Source: Gemmatimonadota bacterium (GTDB lineage: Bacteria > 4572-55 > J002). Taken from it: a stretch of 62,316 bases of DNA. A model generated the notes under the pieces. It was given only the letters and a program-made list of their open reading frames with translations. It made no database searches and had not been told where the DNA came from. The DNA lies in NCBI GenBank assembly GCA_003697105.1, contig RFFQ01000075.1:1-62316 (forward strand). The letters run 5' to 3'. Both the position numbers and the translations under genes were made by a program. How positions within the stretch are numbered: the stretch's first letter is position 1; every line of letters begins with the position of its first letter. This document shows, piece after piece, positions 37,443 through 46,643 of this stretch.

Positions 37443-38160
37443 GAGTTTTGGTGCTGATTGTATTGTAGGTTTCACGAACAATTTGTCCATCAATGAGTTC
37501 TACGGTGCGATCTGCCCGCTCTGCCAAGCGAGGGTCATGCGTCACAATAATGAACGACCGCAAATCCGTACGACTTAAATCCCACAGCAAATCATGCAAT
37601 GCTTGGCTGGTATGTTGATCCAAATTTCCTGACGGTTCATCTGCCAGTACTAATTGCGGGTCATTAACCAGGGCACGTGCCACGGCGACGCGCTGTTGTT
37701 CACCGCCGGACAGTTCATTGGGACGGTGATCTTCCCGTTGCGACAGCCCTACTCGATTAAGCAAAGCCTTTGCCTGTTTTTTCAAATGGGTCCGTTCTCG
37801 CCGGGCGATCAGCCCTGGCATCATGACGTTTTCTAGGGCGCTGAACTCCGGCAACAAATGGTGGAATTGAAACACAAAACCGATATGCTGATTTCGGATT
37901 TGTGCCAATTGCAGGTCTGACAGTTGGAAGATGGGTTGTCCTGCCAGAATGACACGCCCTCTGTCAGGACGGTCAAGTGCCCCTAAAATATGCAACAAAG
38001 TGCTTTTTCCGGCACCGGACGGTCCAATGACCGCTAAAATTTCGCCTTTGGTAACGGTCAAGTCAATGCCTTTGAGAACATTCAATTGACGAGAACCTAC
38101 CGTATAGCTTTTACAAATATCCGTTGCCTGCAAGGCGTAATTATCTGATATTTCAGCCAC
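37417..38160 (-). CDS. lolD: Lipoprotein-releasing ABC transporter ATPase LolD
   Basis: Energises extraction of lipoproteins from the inner membrane for delivery to the outer membrane. Walker A GPSGAGKSTLLH near 50, ABC signature LSGGEQQRVAVARAL and Walker B LVLADEPSGNLD are intact. The GALDRPDRG stretch and FQFHHLLPEFSALENVMMPG Q-loop region are those of LolD. The C-terminus is extended and overlaps mcsA. It follows the LolC/E permease gene by 3 bases. MacB-type ATPases are close relatives, but the adjacent permease settles the Lol reading. Confidence 0.92.
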   Translation of the reverse strand: MAEISDNYALQATDICKSYTVGSRQLNVLKGIDLTVTKGEILAVIGPSGAGKSTLLHILGALDRPDRGRVILAGQPIFQLSDLQLAQIRNQHIGFVFQFHHLLPEFSALENVMMPGLIARRERTHLKKQAKALLNRVGLSQREDHRPNELSGGEQQRVAVARALVNDPQLVLADEPSGNLDQHTSQALHDLLWDLSRTDLRSFIIVTHDPRLAERADRTVELIDGQIVRETYNTISTKTHEKNMSRM

Positions 38161-38163
38161 TAA

Positions 38164-39420
38164 TTATAACCAATCATGTCGAATGGCATCTACCGGAACG
38201 AGCCGCGCCGCTCGCCACGCGGGATATAACGCGGCTAAAAACGTAATCAACACGGCAAATACAATGGTCCACACAACGTCCAACAGCCGCATTTCGATGG
38301 GTAACTGTTGGATAAAATCCAGTGTTTGGGGTACCGGTAAATGCGAGGTTTCAATGTAGAAGCAAACGCTATACCCAATAAGAGTGCCAATGAGGACCCC
38401 TAAGCCACCAATGACAAACCCTTCCAATAGAAAAATGGAGAGGATATTTTTGGCAGTTGCTCCCATCGATTTCAAAACGCCGATCTCTTTGGTTTTTTCC
38501 ATGACCACCATCATGAGGGTACTGACAATATTAAACGCCGCCACGAGAATAATCAATGTCAAAATCAAAAACATGGCGATCTTTTCGATTTTCATTGCGG
38601 CAAACAGATTTTTATTGGATTCCATCCAGGTACGAACCTCAACCCCCGGAAGGTCACTGCGCAAGGTAGCCATCAGTTGCTTTCGGATCATATCGACTTG
38701 ATAAATTTGAGCTGTCCGGCATTCAATTGTCGAAAATTGATTTTTCAGATTGAAAAGACGTTGCGCTTCGGTGCGTGGAATATAAGCATAACTATGATTA
38801 TACTCAAAATAGCCGATGTCAAAAACCCCGACTAACCGAAATTTCATCATTTTGGGGGTAATGATCGCCCGGGACGTGGAAAGTCCTTTCGGTGAAGCCA
38901 GCACAATCACATCCCCTAGAATCACTCCCAGCCGGTTCGCGAGTTCTTTACCCAGAACAATCCCCGGATAGGGTGTGGTTTCGGTGTCAATGTCCGGGTA
39001 AAACTGGGTACTGCCCCGAACAAGGATCGGCGCCAGCGTTTGGGCGAAATAGCCTTGCGGGTCAATACCCTGCACCTGAATTCCATCGATTGCCTGCTGG
39101 TGGATGATCATCGCTTTACCTTTTACAACAGGCTCCGCGGTCTCGATCAAAGGTTGTTGTTTCACATGCTCCAGAAACGCCTCATCCAGAGTCAGCGGAG
39201 CACCCTCTACCGAACGAATGGTTAGATGAGAACTTAATCCTAAAATTTTATCCCGCAGGTCGCTTTCAAAGCCGTTCATCACCGCCAGCACGATGATCAA
39301 CGCCATGACCCCCACGGCGACACCACCAATGGAAATCACGGTGATGATCGAGACAAACTTAGTCTTTCGTTTGGAACGAAGGTATCGTGCCGCAATATGC
39401 CATTCAAAGGAAGTGGTCAT
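38164..39420 (-). CDS. Lipoprotein-releasing permease (LolC/LolE family)
   Basis: The membrane subunit of the Lol exporter. I use ATG 39420, whose ATGA overlaps the stop of the LVIVD gene. The start EWHIAARYLRSKRKTKFVSIITVISIGGVAVGVMALIIVLAVMNGFE is diagnostic of LolC/E: one helix, then a periplasmic domain of about 200 residues. Three C-terminal helices follow (LILTLIILVAAFNIVSTLM, a FLLEGFVIGGLGVLIGTLIG segment, and VWTIVFAVLITFLAALYPAW). Only one permease gene is present, so the complex is probably a homodimer as in LolF-type systems. Confidence 0.92.
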   Translation of the reverse strand: MTTSFEWHIAARYLRSKRKTKFVSIITVISIGGVAVGVMALIIVLAVMNGFESDLRDKILGLSSHLTIRSVEGAPLTLDEAFLEHVKQQPLIETAEPVVKGKAMIIHQQAIDGIQVQGIDPQGYFAQTLAPILVRGSTQFYPDIDTETTPYPGIVLGKELANRLGVILGDVIVLASPKGLSTSRAIITPKMMKFRLVGVFDIGYFEYNHSYAYIPRTEAQRLFNLKNQFSTIECRTAQIYQVDMIRKQLMATLRSDLPGVEVRTWMESNKNLFAAMKIEKIAMFLILTLIILVAAFNIVSTLMMVVMEKTKEIGVLKSMGATAKNILSIFLLEGFVIGGLGVLIGTLIGYSVCFYIETSHLPVPQTLDFIQQLPIEMRLLDVVWTIVFAVLITFLAALYPAWRAARLVPVDAIRHDWL

Positions 39421-40487
39421 TCCGCCCAACGCAAAATAATGAGACCGTAGTACCAATCGGTAATGTAAATGAGATTATTTTCACCGATAGTCACCCCACT
39501 CACAAACCCGCTGGATTGATACTCAAAGGAGGCAATAATCGTCGGTTCGGTTGGATCCGAGACATCAATCGCCCGCAAGCCCGACCCCCCGTCAGCCAAA
39601 TAAACAATATTTTCTTTGACAACCAGAGAACGTGCTGAACCGGAGGTATTAATACTCCCCACGATTTTATTTTGGGTCAGATCAATCACTTGCAAGCCCA
39701 TAGGACCATCTGCCAAATAGGCATAATTTCCTTCCACAACAACATCTTCGCTTTCGCCCGGCGTATCAATATGATGCTGATAAACCCGATTATCAATATC
39801 GGTTATATCAATGAGTTCCAAGCCGGCATGGTCTCCTGCCACATAAACATAATTATTCGCCACATCCACCCCTAAGGCGTAACCCTGCGTCCGGGTAGCA
39901 CTTTCCAATTGATTGCTTGTCAACCATTGCTCTGTGCCAAAAAAGTCAATACGATACAGATACCCAACCCGCACCCCTAATGAGCGGTACGCAAATGCCA
40001 TAAAAACCGAATCATTACTGACACGGGTCATGGAAAAGTCATTGATGGTCACTCCACTACCGGTAAAGGGCTGGAAATACTGAAACGTATCACGAATTGA
40101 ATGGCGATTGGGAATTGGATACGTGTAAAAGGCTTCTGAACCATCATTGATCACAACGAGGTCAAATGTGTCCATCTCAGCAACCGCAACTGCGGTAGAT
40201 TGAAATTTAATGGTGTGATCGGCCGGTCTTTTCAGATTGGCAGGCTGTGGTTGGGTCGGGTCTGTAATGTCCAGAATTTGTAAGCCCAACTGTCCAGAAG
40301 CGATATAAGCCCGGTCGGCGGTGACTTCTACATCATAGGGGCGTCCTTCCACGGCATATTGCCCTACAACTTCAAAATGAGAGGTGGGGACAGGTTCTGT
40401 GCCGGTGACATCATCCCGACGCCCACAACCGGAGATGAGGGCACTAATCATTGTAAACCCTAGTAAAAAAAAAGCGAATTTTTCCAT
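39417..40487 (-). CDS. LVIVD-repeat beta-propeller lipoprotein
   Basis: A 356-residue lipoprotein with signal peptide and lipobox (LISGC, Cys near 21). Repeated segments such as LQILDITDPTQP, LELIDITDIDN, LQVIDLTQ and LRAIDVSDPTEP are LVIVD repeats, probably one propeller for binding at the cell surface or in the periplasm. The start ATG abuts the stop of the barrel gene with AAGGA upstream. The stop overlaps the permease start. The lipoprotein next to lolCD and a barrel suggests it is a Lol client or works with the barrel. Ligand unknown. Confidence 0.88.
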   Translation of the reverse strand: MEKFAFFLLGFTMISALISGCGRRDDVTGTEPVPTSHFEVVGQYAVEGRPYDVEVTADRAYIASGQLGLQILDITDPTQPQPANLKRPADHTIKFQSTAVAVAEMDTFDLVVINDGSEAFYTYPIPNRHSIRDTFQYFQPFTGSGVTINDFSMTRVSNDSVFMAFAYRSLGVRVGYLYRIDFFGTEQWLTSNQLESATRTQGYALGVDVANNYVYVAGDHAGLELIDITDIDNRVYQHHIDTPGESEDVVVEGNYAYLADGPMGLQVIDLTQNKIVGSINTSGSARSLVVKENIVYLADGGSGLRAIDVSDPTEPTIIASFEYQSSGFVSGVTIGENNLIYITDWYYGLIILRWAE

Positions 40488-41579
40488 TTAGTTTTTCCTT
40501 AAAATCGTCGTGTCGTAATCAAAGTTTAGGCTTAAACTGAAGATATGTTTTTGATAATTCTTGACATCGGTGATATCCGATTTAGCGGCAGAATCTACAT
40601 CTCGTTTATCAAATTCATAACCGAACACAACCGTCCAGCGTTTGAAAAAAGTATTTGCGGATTTCACAATAAATTCATGACCGGTATCTTCCCGTTCAAA
40701 ATGGAAGGAATCCCTTTTATTTTCAGTAGTATACTCCCGAAAACGGTAGGAATACTCCGTTGAAAACTGCCACGGGAACTGCCCAATACGAAACCCCTTG
40801 ATCCCTAGACGAAATATATTTTGATCGTATGAAATATCCCCGTCATCAGAAGTTCGATAATCTTCGCCGGGTTCGTCAATCGCATCGGCGATCTGTTGTT
40901 TAAACTCATAACCGGCCATGATACGCGCCTGACGGTTGATCGGTCGTGTCACTTTGAACAGAAACGAATCGGCTTCGTTGTCGTATTCTTCAAAGTAACG
41001 ATTATAATCGGTGATTTCGTATTCATAACCGATTTCAAAATCCGTGCGATTCCAATCCAAATTGAATTTAACAGAAAATAACTGGTTTTCAAAATCACAG
41101 GGTTCATAATTTCCCGTATCGGCGTCGTAAATGTGCCGGATGTGGTACTGCGGTAGATAAAAATAACCCAACTGGATATAGCCTAGAGGGTGGTAATACT
41201 GACGCAGATGAAATGCCGCACTGTAATAACTTTTTTGTGTGTTGATGGCATAATTACGCTGGCGTAGATTGATCCGCAACCGGGAGAGGTTATCGGCATT
41301 CCACCGGTAGTACACATATCCTTTCATGGATTGGGTGTAAATCAAGTCATCATACGTTGTAATTGCCGCAAATTGGCTAGCATTTTGCCGTTTGACAAAG
41401 GCATCCAAATCATCGGGAGAATATAAGAAAACGTTGCTATCATAGGTGATGTTCAATTCCGGCGAAAAGGTAAACCACAGTTCACGCGGTTTTTTCTTCG
41501 CTTCAACATCCGTTACAAACCCCAGCAAAAAGAAGCCTACGATTAAGTTTAATATGAGCACGCGGATATAATTATTCAC
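40488..41579 (-). CDS. Outer-membrane beta-barrel protein of unknown function
   Basis: Exported barrel of 363 residues starting at a GTG (41579) that overlaps the stop of the preceding gene; GGAG lies about 9 bases upstream. The signal peptide ends VEA. Mature strands begin FSPELNITYDSNVFL and alternate aromatic and polar residues to FSLSLNFDYDT near the end. The opening resembles the barrel part of the 29985 protein (VRTFYDDNIL). Tight coupling to the 41572 exported protein suggests that the two act together. A porin-like or assembly role is only inference. Confidence 0.75.
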   Translation of the reverse strand: MNNYIRVLILNLIVGFFLLGFVTDVEAKKKPRELWFTFSPELNITYDSNVFLYSPDDLDAFVKRQNASQFAAITTYDDLIYTQSMKGYVYYRWNADNLSRLRINLRQRNYAINTQKSYYSAAFHLRQYYHPLGYIQLGYFYLPQYHIRHIYDADTGNYEPCDFENQLFSVKFNLDWNRTDFEIGYEYEITDYNRYFEEYDNEADSFLFKVTRPINRQARIMAGYEFKQQIADAIDEPGEDYRTSDDGDISYDQNIFRLGIKGFRIGQFPWQFSTEYSYRFREYTTENKRDSFHFEREDTGHEFIVKSANTFFKRWTVVFGYEFDKRDVDSAAKSDITDVKNYQKHIFSLSLNFDYDTTILRKN

Positions 41580-42480
41580 CGTTTCGATCTCCGTTTTTCA
41601 CATCATCTTGAGGAATAAAAAAGCGGAAGAGTACGGAAAAATCGGATTCCATGACCCGAAATTCATAGGTATGCTTCCCTTTGGGCACTTCTAAGAAGAA
41701 GGATTCACCTTTTGCAGGCACTTTATCCGTTTTGTTAGCGTATTTGGTCACCTCCGATTTAGTGGCATTGACCTGTACGGTACGAACAACATCCCCGTTT
41801 TCGACCACTTGCACCCGATACGTTTTGTCACCTTTCATTCGGGGTTCAAATTCTAACCGGGAGAGCACCTTGATTTTGGTTGGACCATACACCTCAAGGG
41901 TTACAGGTTTGCCGGCAGCCGCGCGATAGTAGTTGAGTTCTTTTTCGCGGTAGTGGAGGGGAACCACCGCATCATAGGTCGTGGGTGTGAGCGGAACGCG
42001 CGAAACCTTCTTCTTCTTTTTCACGGGTTTGGTAAAAAAGCGGACGTAAACCGTGTTACCTTCATCAACAGAAAACGTGTAGGTATGCTTGCCAGACGGA
42101 ACCCGGAGTGTCCAATTTCGCCCGATGCCGACTCGCGCCGATTTTTTGCGGCTTAAATGAGCCTCTTTAGAAACGGATGTAGAGAAGGTTTTATCGAGTG
42201 TTTTATCCCCATCTCGCAGCAGATGGACGGTGTATTCATCGTTTTTCGAGCTAACATCAGCCTCAGAGAGGCGGCTCAAAACACGCAGTTGTTTCGGTCC
42301 CGTCACTTCAATGGTCAATGGGTTGCCGGGTGATAGCCGGTAGTAGGTCTTTTTCTTGCCTGAAACCGTAATATGAACCTCCTCAGCATCCGTTTTTGGC
42401 GAGAAGATATTCCACCCTTTTGCTTCGGCAATTTCACCGATCAGCAAAAATGCGCACGCGAAGATCAGAATGTTCTTCAA
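41572..42480 (-). CDS. Exported protein with two copies of an uncharacterised beta domain
   Basis: The start appears to be TTG (42480): AAGGAG stands 8 bases before it and the signal peptide (LKNILIFACAFLLIG to AEA) begins there, while the longer ATG frame has no ribosome site. About 302 residues. Two domains of about 120 residues repeat the same landmarks. YYRLSPGNPLTIEVTGPKQL matches YYRAAAGKPVTLEVYGPTKI. VLSRL occurs in both. VPSGKHTYTFSV matches VPKGKHTYEFRV. Each ends with a VRFF/FRFF strand. The single N-terminal domain of the 29985 protein follows the same pattern. Family not recognised; partner of the adjacent barrel by context. Confidence 0.75.
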   Translation of the reverse strand: MKNILIFACAFLLIGEIAEAKGWNIFSPKTDAEEVHITVSGKKKTYYRLSPGNPLTIEVTGPKQLRVLSRLSEADVSSKNDEYTVHLLRDGDKTLDKTFSTSVSKEAHLSRKKSARVGIGRNWTLRVPSGKHTYTFSVDEGNTVYVRFFTKPVKKKKKVSRVPLTPTTYDAVVPLHYREKELNYYRAAAGKPVTLEVYGPTKIKVLSRLEFEPRMKGDKTYRVQVVENGDVVRTVQVNATKSEVTKYANKTDKVPAKGESFFLEVPKGKHTYEFRVMESDFSVLFRFFIPQDDVKNGDRNGE

Positions 42481-42547
42481 TTTTATACTCCTTAAATTGA
42501 AAAATGGTAAGGTAGGGGTGTGGGGAGGGGACTCTCGCAGCGCAAAA

Positions 42548-42576
42548 AATCTAATAAAGCCCTGAATTTTTGGCAA
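42548..42576 (-). promoter_or_regulatory. Candidate promoter for the 42480-to-clpC gene run
   Basis: Minus-strand TTGCCA (42576-42571), a 17-base spacer and TAGATT (42553-42548), about 68 bases before the TTG start. It lies just after the rho stop codon and could drive the exported-domain, barrel, LVIVD, lol and mcsA-mcsB-clpC genes. Confidence 0.4.
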
Positions 42577-42590
42577 GTATAAAATCGGGC

Positions 42591-43850
42591 TTAGGAATTC
42601 ATGGTGCTTAGGAACTCTTCATTGCTTTTGGTACCATCCATGCGTTGCCGGAGAAATTCCATCGCTTCTACCGGACCGAGGTCATCCAAGAACCGGCGTA
42701 AGATTTTCATCCGGTTCATACGCATCTCCGGCACCAAGAGTTCAACTTTCCGGGTACCCGAACGGCTGAGGTCCATGCTGGGGAAGATCCATTTATCACT
42801 TAAGCGACGATCCAGCACCATATCCATGTTACCGGTACCTTTGAATTCCTCAAAAATAACTTCATCCATCCGGCTACCGGTTTCGATCAGTGCCGTTGCC
42901 AAAATGGTCAGACTACCGCCCTCTTCGATGTTTCGAGCGGCACCAAAAAACCGTTTCGGACGGTGAAGGGCATTCGCATCGACCCCACCAGACAGGATTT
43001 TGCCACTGTGCGGTACAACCGTATTGTACGCTCGGGCAAGGCGGGTAATACTGTCCAGCAAGATGACAACGTCATGTTTGTGTTCCACCAGACGCTTCGC
43101 CTTCTCCACCACCATTTCCGCAACTTGGACATGGCGTTGTGCTGGCTCATCAAAAGTGGAACTAATTACCTCCCCATCCACCGACCGTTGCATATCGGTG
43201 ACTTCTTCCGGGCGTTCGTCGATCAACAAGACAATCAATTTGATTTCGGGATGATTCTCCGTGATACTATTCGCAATTTTTTGGATGAGAACCGTTTTAC
43301 CCGCCCGCGGGGGTGCCACGATTAGCCCGCGTTGACCCTTGCCAATGGGTGTCATCAAATCAATAATGCGCGTACTGAGATCATTGGTCTTGCGGGACTC
43401 CAGCATCAATTTTTCGGTGGGATATAACGGGGTGAGGTTATCGAATAAAATTTTTTGTTTGGAATATTCCGGATTCTCAAAATTGACGGCTTCAATTTTC
43501 AACAGCGCAAAGAACCGCTCACCTTCTTTGGGAGGGCGAATCTGCCCGGAAATCGTGTCACCGGTACGGAGTTCAAACCGTTTAATTTGAGAGTTCGAGA
43601 CATAAATATCAGAGGGACCCGGCAAATAGTTGTAATCTGGAGAGCGCAAAAAGCCATACCCATCGGGCAAGATTTCCAGAACGCCCTCACCAAAAATCAA
43701 ACCGCTTTTTTCGGTCTGAGCCTTCAAAATTTCAAAGATAAGTTCCTGTTTGCGCATATTATGGTAACCCGATAGTTCCATTTCTTGCGCAACTTTGTAT
43801 AGATCGGGAATGGTACGCTTTTTAAGTTCAGCGATATCTAACGTGCTCAT
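42591..43850 (-). CDS. rho: Transcription termination factor Rho
   Basis: A hexameric RNA-dependent ATPase that ends transcripts. The N-terminal helix-extended Rho_N domain ([20 protein letters not shown]), cold-shock-like RNA-binding domain (about 55-130, [22 protein letters not shown]) and RecA-type core are all present. Walker A is APPRAGKTV near 177, and the Q/R-loop stretch [25 protein letters not shown] is intact. At 419 residues it is near the E. coli length, without the long N-terminal insertions of some phyla. GGAG precedes the ATG. It has a long untranslated leader (next entries). Confidence 0.97.
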   Translation of the reverse strand: MSTLDIAELKKRTIPDLYKVAQEMELSGYHNMRKQELIFEILKAQTEKSGLIFGEGVLEILPDGYGFLRSPDYNYLPGPSDIYVSNSQIKRFELRTGDTISGQIRPPKEGERFFALLKIEAVNFENPEYSKQKILFDNLTPLYPTEKLMLESRKTNDLSTRIIDLMTPIGKGQRGLIVAPPRAGKTVLIQKIANSITENHPEIKLIVLLIDERPEEVTDMQRSVDGEVISSTFDEPAQRHVQVAEMVVEKAKRLVEHKHDVVILLDSITRLARAYNTVVPHSGKILSGGVDANALHRPKRFFGAARNIEEGGSLTILATALIETGSRMDEVIFEEFKGTGNMDMVLDRRLSDKWIFPSMDLSRSGTRKVELLVPEMRMNRMKILRRFLDDLGPVEAMEFLRQRMDGTKSNEEFLSTMNS

Positions 43851-44195
43851 AAGTCTCCTTTGTGTAGAGAGTCAGAAGGTTGGTAAGTGGTGTGCACACA
43901 GTGCATAAACGGATAATAAAATAAACGGGCCGGCATGAGGGGAAAGAAGCTAGAATGTTAGGTTTGGACAATATCCATTGAATTAGCGCGAAAAAAGCGC
44001 CCATCAGCAAAATGGCTTACCATAAATGTTCCCAACAGGGATTCACTAACGAAGGATGTGCTTGAGGTATCGTGTTATAAATGCGAAAATCCGATAGGGT
44101 TAGGTCAAGTGGAGTCTATTGAAAGTATGAGGATTAATGCAAGTAGGCTTATACTACTATTTTTGAAGTTTGCTGTCAACCCCTTTTTGATGAAC
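43851..44195 (-). promoter_or_regulatory. Gene-free leader region of rho
   Basis: These 345 bases hold no credible gene. If transcription begins at the promoter at 44151-44179, the rho mRNA has a leader of about 290 bases, as expected for Rho autoregulation by premature termination. Short frames inside lack ribosome sites. No classical intrinsic terminator is seen for murA. Confidence 0.45.
44151..44179 (-). promoter_or_regulatory. Promoter of rho
   Basis: Minus-strand TTGACA (44179-44174), a 17-base spacer and TAGTAT (44156-44151), four of six matches. It starts 16 bases past the murA stop. Confidence 0.55.
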
Positions 44196-45461
44196 TTAAT
44201 ACCGGTTTGAATCGGCAACCCGCTGAATGGAAGCCCCGACGGCATTTAGTTTGGTCTCAATACTCTCATAGCCGCGATCAATGTGGTAAACTCGGGAAAT
44301 GTGAGTTTCTCCTTCTGCTACCAGTCCGGCGAGTACTAAGGCGGCACTCGCACGTAGGTCACTTGCCATGACCGGCGCACCGCTAAGTTTATCAACCCCA
44401 TACACCACCGCCATGCCTTCATCCACATGAATATTAGCACCTAATCGATTCAATTCCATCGCATGATTAAAGCGGCTCTGAAAAACGGTTTCAGCGATCA
44501 TACTCGTCCCGGGGGTGACGCTCATCAATGCCATAAATTGGGCTTGCATATCGGTGGGAAATCCGGGATACGGCATGGTAGTCACATTGACGGCTTTCGG
44601 TAGGCGCGGGCAAGTGATCCGCACGGTACTTGGGGTTAGTTCCATGTTATAACCCGAACGGCGAAGTTTATTGATGACCGCTTCCGCTTGCATGGGGTCG
44701 CAATGGGTCAGTGTTAAATCGCCTTTGGTAATCGCTCCGGCAATTAAAAAGGTGCCCAGTTCGATGTAATCCGCGTAAATTGAGCATTCACACGGGTGCA
44801 ATTCAGCCACCCCTTCAATTTTGATCGTATCGGTACCCACCCCTTGAATTTTGGCGCCCATCTGCTGCAGCACTTCCCCTAAATTGATAATGTGCGGCTC
44901 CTTCGCACAGTTGTACAGCACGGTTGTACCTTCCGCCAGCACCGCAGACATCATCAAGTTGCACGTTGCCCCCACACTTGGAAAATCCAAATAAATTTCG
45001 GTGCCCTTTAGCCGGGAACACGTGGCGTGGATGTTTCCGTGTTTCAGTTCCACGGTCGCACCCAAGGTTTCCAGCCCCCGCAAATGATAATCAATGGGTC
45101 GAGGTCCAAAAGAACACCCGCCCGGCAAAGATACTTTCGCTTCACCCATTTTCGCCAACAGGGGTCCCAAAACATAAATCGAGGCGCGCATCGTTTTGAC
45201 CAGTTCGTAAGGCACTTCGTTAAAATCGTAGGTGGTGGTATCGATGGTCAACCTGTGATCCTCAAATTGGACTTTTGCCCCTAAAATACGGAGCAGATGC
45301 GCCATCGTCCGCATATCGACCAAATCCGGTACATTGTGAATCACCGTGGTCCCTTTGGTCAATAAGGTTGCCGCCATGACCGGCAGCACCGCATTTTTCG
45401 ACCCGCTGATGGGGAGTTCACCCCGCAAAGGCGAGCCGCCCGTGATGATGAATTTATCCAT
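44196..45461 (-). CDS. murA: UDP-N-acetylglucosamine 1-carboxyvinyltransferase
   Basis: Transfers enolpyruvate from PEP to UDP-GlcNAc, the first committed step of peptidoglycan synthesis, in the cytoplasm. The nucleophile is C116 in GGCSFGPRP, so the enzyme keeps the Cys targeted by fosfomycin rather than the Asp variant. SGSKNAVLPVMAA at the start and FPTDMQAQFMAL in the second half are family motifs. At 421 residues it is full length. It stands alone between rho and the DUF4340 gene with its own promoter upstream, and follows a strong terminator. Confidence 0.97.
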   Translation of the reverse strand: MDKFIITGGSPLRGELPISGSKNAVLPVMAATLLTKGTTVIHNVPDLVDMRTMAHLLRILGAKVQFEDHRLTIDTTTYDFNEVPYELVKTMRASIYVLGPLLAKMGEAKVSLPGGCSFGPRPIDYHLRGLETLGATVELKHGNIHATCSRLKGTEIYLDFPSVGATCNLMMSAVLAEGTTVLYNCAKEPHIINLGEVLQQMGAKIQGVGTDTIKIEGVAELHPCECSIYADYIELGTFLIAGAITKGDLTLTHCDPMQAEAVINKLRRSGYNMELTPSTVRITCPRLPKAVNVTTMPYPGFPTDMQAQFMALMSVTPGTSMIAETVFQSRFNHAMELNRLGANIHVDEGMAVVYGVDKLSGAPVMASDLRASAALVLAGLVAEGETHISRVYHIDRGYESIETKLNAVGASIQRVADSNRY

Positions 45462-45527
45462 ATCGCGATCCTATTGCTGAGAAGATGAAGTAATCCTGCT
45501 CCACCAGAGGCGTTTTTTTCAACGGGG

Positions 45528-45556
45528 AAAATAATACTTCCGCCGTCATTTATCAA
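45528..45556 (-). promoter_or_regulatory. Promoter of murA
   Basis: Minus-strand TTGATA (45556-45551), a 17-base spacer and TATTTT (45533-45528), about 65 bases before the ATG. Confidence 0.5.
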
Positions 45557-45619
45557 CCCACATTGGGAGGAAGCAAACCAAAATAGTAGCGTGTTCCAAA
45601 AAACAGGGCGTCCCACAAA

Positions 45620-45655
45620 AAATCCCTGCCGGTTGGGAAAACTCGGCAGGGATTT
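45620..45655 (-). terminator. Intrinsic terminator of the gliding-type ABC operon
   Basis: An AAATCCCTGCCG / CGGCAGGGATTT stem, 12-base loop, followed on the minus strand by a T-run, 26 bases past the DUF4340 stop. Confidence 0.85.
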
Positions 45656-45680
45656 CGACGATGGTTCATGTTTCAATCGA

Positions 45681-46625
45681 TTAACTTTCCGCTTCGCCTT
45701 CAGCCACCAGGTCTTTTCGGGTTTTCATCAGATTTTCCGTAAAACCCTTAGAGGTCACAAATAGAGGCAGATTGCCATCCTTACGGAGCAAATAACGGCG
45801 AGCATTGTCACCTTGGGGTACAATCTCCACGTTCGTCATCTTTCCATCACGCTGAACAATCTGAATCACTGCCGCCGGGTCATCGAACGCCGCCAGTTGA
45901 GTGCTATCGGGTTCATCGACAAAATCGATGGCATTCAAGCGAGCCAGCGCCCCCGCAAACCCACTGACAATATTCTCCTTGGTGGCATAACGGGTCGTAT
46001 CCCCATCGGGAACATAGAACCAAGCGGTATCGGCATTGACCAACTCGTATGTTTCATTGGGTAGCATTACCAGCGCTTTATCGACCTCTTCTCGTGGAAT
46101 TTTCAGCACCGATTTATCCCGCCAGTCCCGCGGGCTGCGGTTGACCAATGACTTGTAATTCCCTAACACTTGATAGATGTGATCTGAACCCGGCTTGCGG
46201 ATAAAGGTCAAGTTACCTGAAAATTTCCCGACCAAAATATCCAAAACCTGTGTTTCACCTTGATACACTTTGACCTGAATGGCTTCGTCATCCGTGATAC
46301 CAAACACCTCTTTTTTATCGGGATTATCCGAAATCAGGTCATCAAACTGGATGTTGTGAGCGGTATCTCTCAATAATCGTTCCATAAATGTCGGATTCGC
46401 CGGATAATCGACCGGATCGGTCACCCGCCATGTTTTATTTTTGAGTTCCAACACGACACTATCCGTGGGACGGGTGATCTCAAACCGGGTCACTTTGGCA
46501 GAATCCACCTCGACTATCCCCTGTTGGGTGTCCGCCACTTTCTTCACACCCTGATTTTTGCCGGTGAGTAGTACAACCACCAACAACACCACAAACACGC
46601 CCACCAGTACAATTGTCTTTTTCAT
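45681..46625 (-). CDS. DUF4340 membrane-anchored protein
   Basis: A 314-residue protein with one N-terminal membrane helix (IVLVGVFVVLLVVVLLTG) and an otherwise periplasmic beta-rich part. Repeats of the KTWRVTDPVDYPANPTFMERLL type are typical of DUF4340. The family commonly accompanies GldG-like proteins and ABC-2 transporters, exactly the neighbours here. It is last in the operon, 18 bases after the GldG-like gene and just before a terminator. Biochemical role unknown. It is probably the periplasmic partner of the transporter. Confidence 0.88.
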   Translation of the reverse strand: MKKTIVLVGVFVVLLVVVLLTGKNQGVKKVADTQQGIVEVDSAKVTRFEITRPTDSVVLELKNKTWRVTDPVDYPANPTFMERLLRDTAHNIQFDDLISDNPDKKEVFGITDDEAIQVKVYQGETQVLDILVGKFSGNLTFIRKPGSDHIYQVLGNYKSLVNRSPRDWRDKSVLKIPREEVDKALVMLPNETYELVNADTAWFYVPDGDTTRYATKENIVSGFAGALARLNAIDFVDEPDSTQLAAFDDPAAVIQIVQRDGKMTNVEIVPQGDNARRYLLRKDGNLPLFVTSKGFTENLMKTRKDLVAEGEAES

Positions 46626-46643
46626 CGGTTATCTTCTCCCCTC

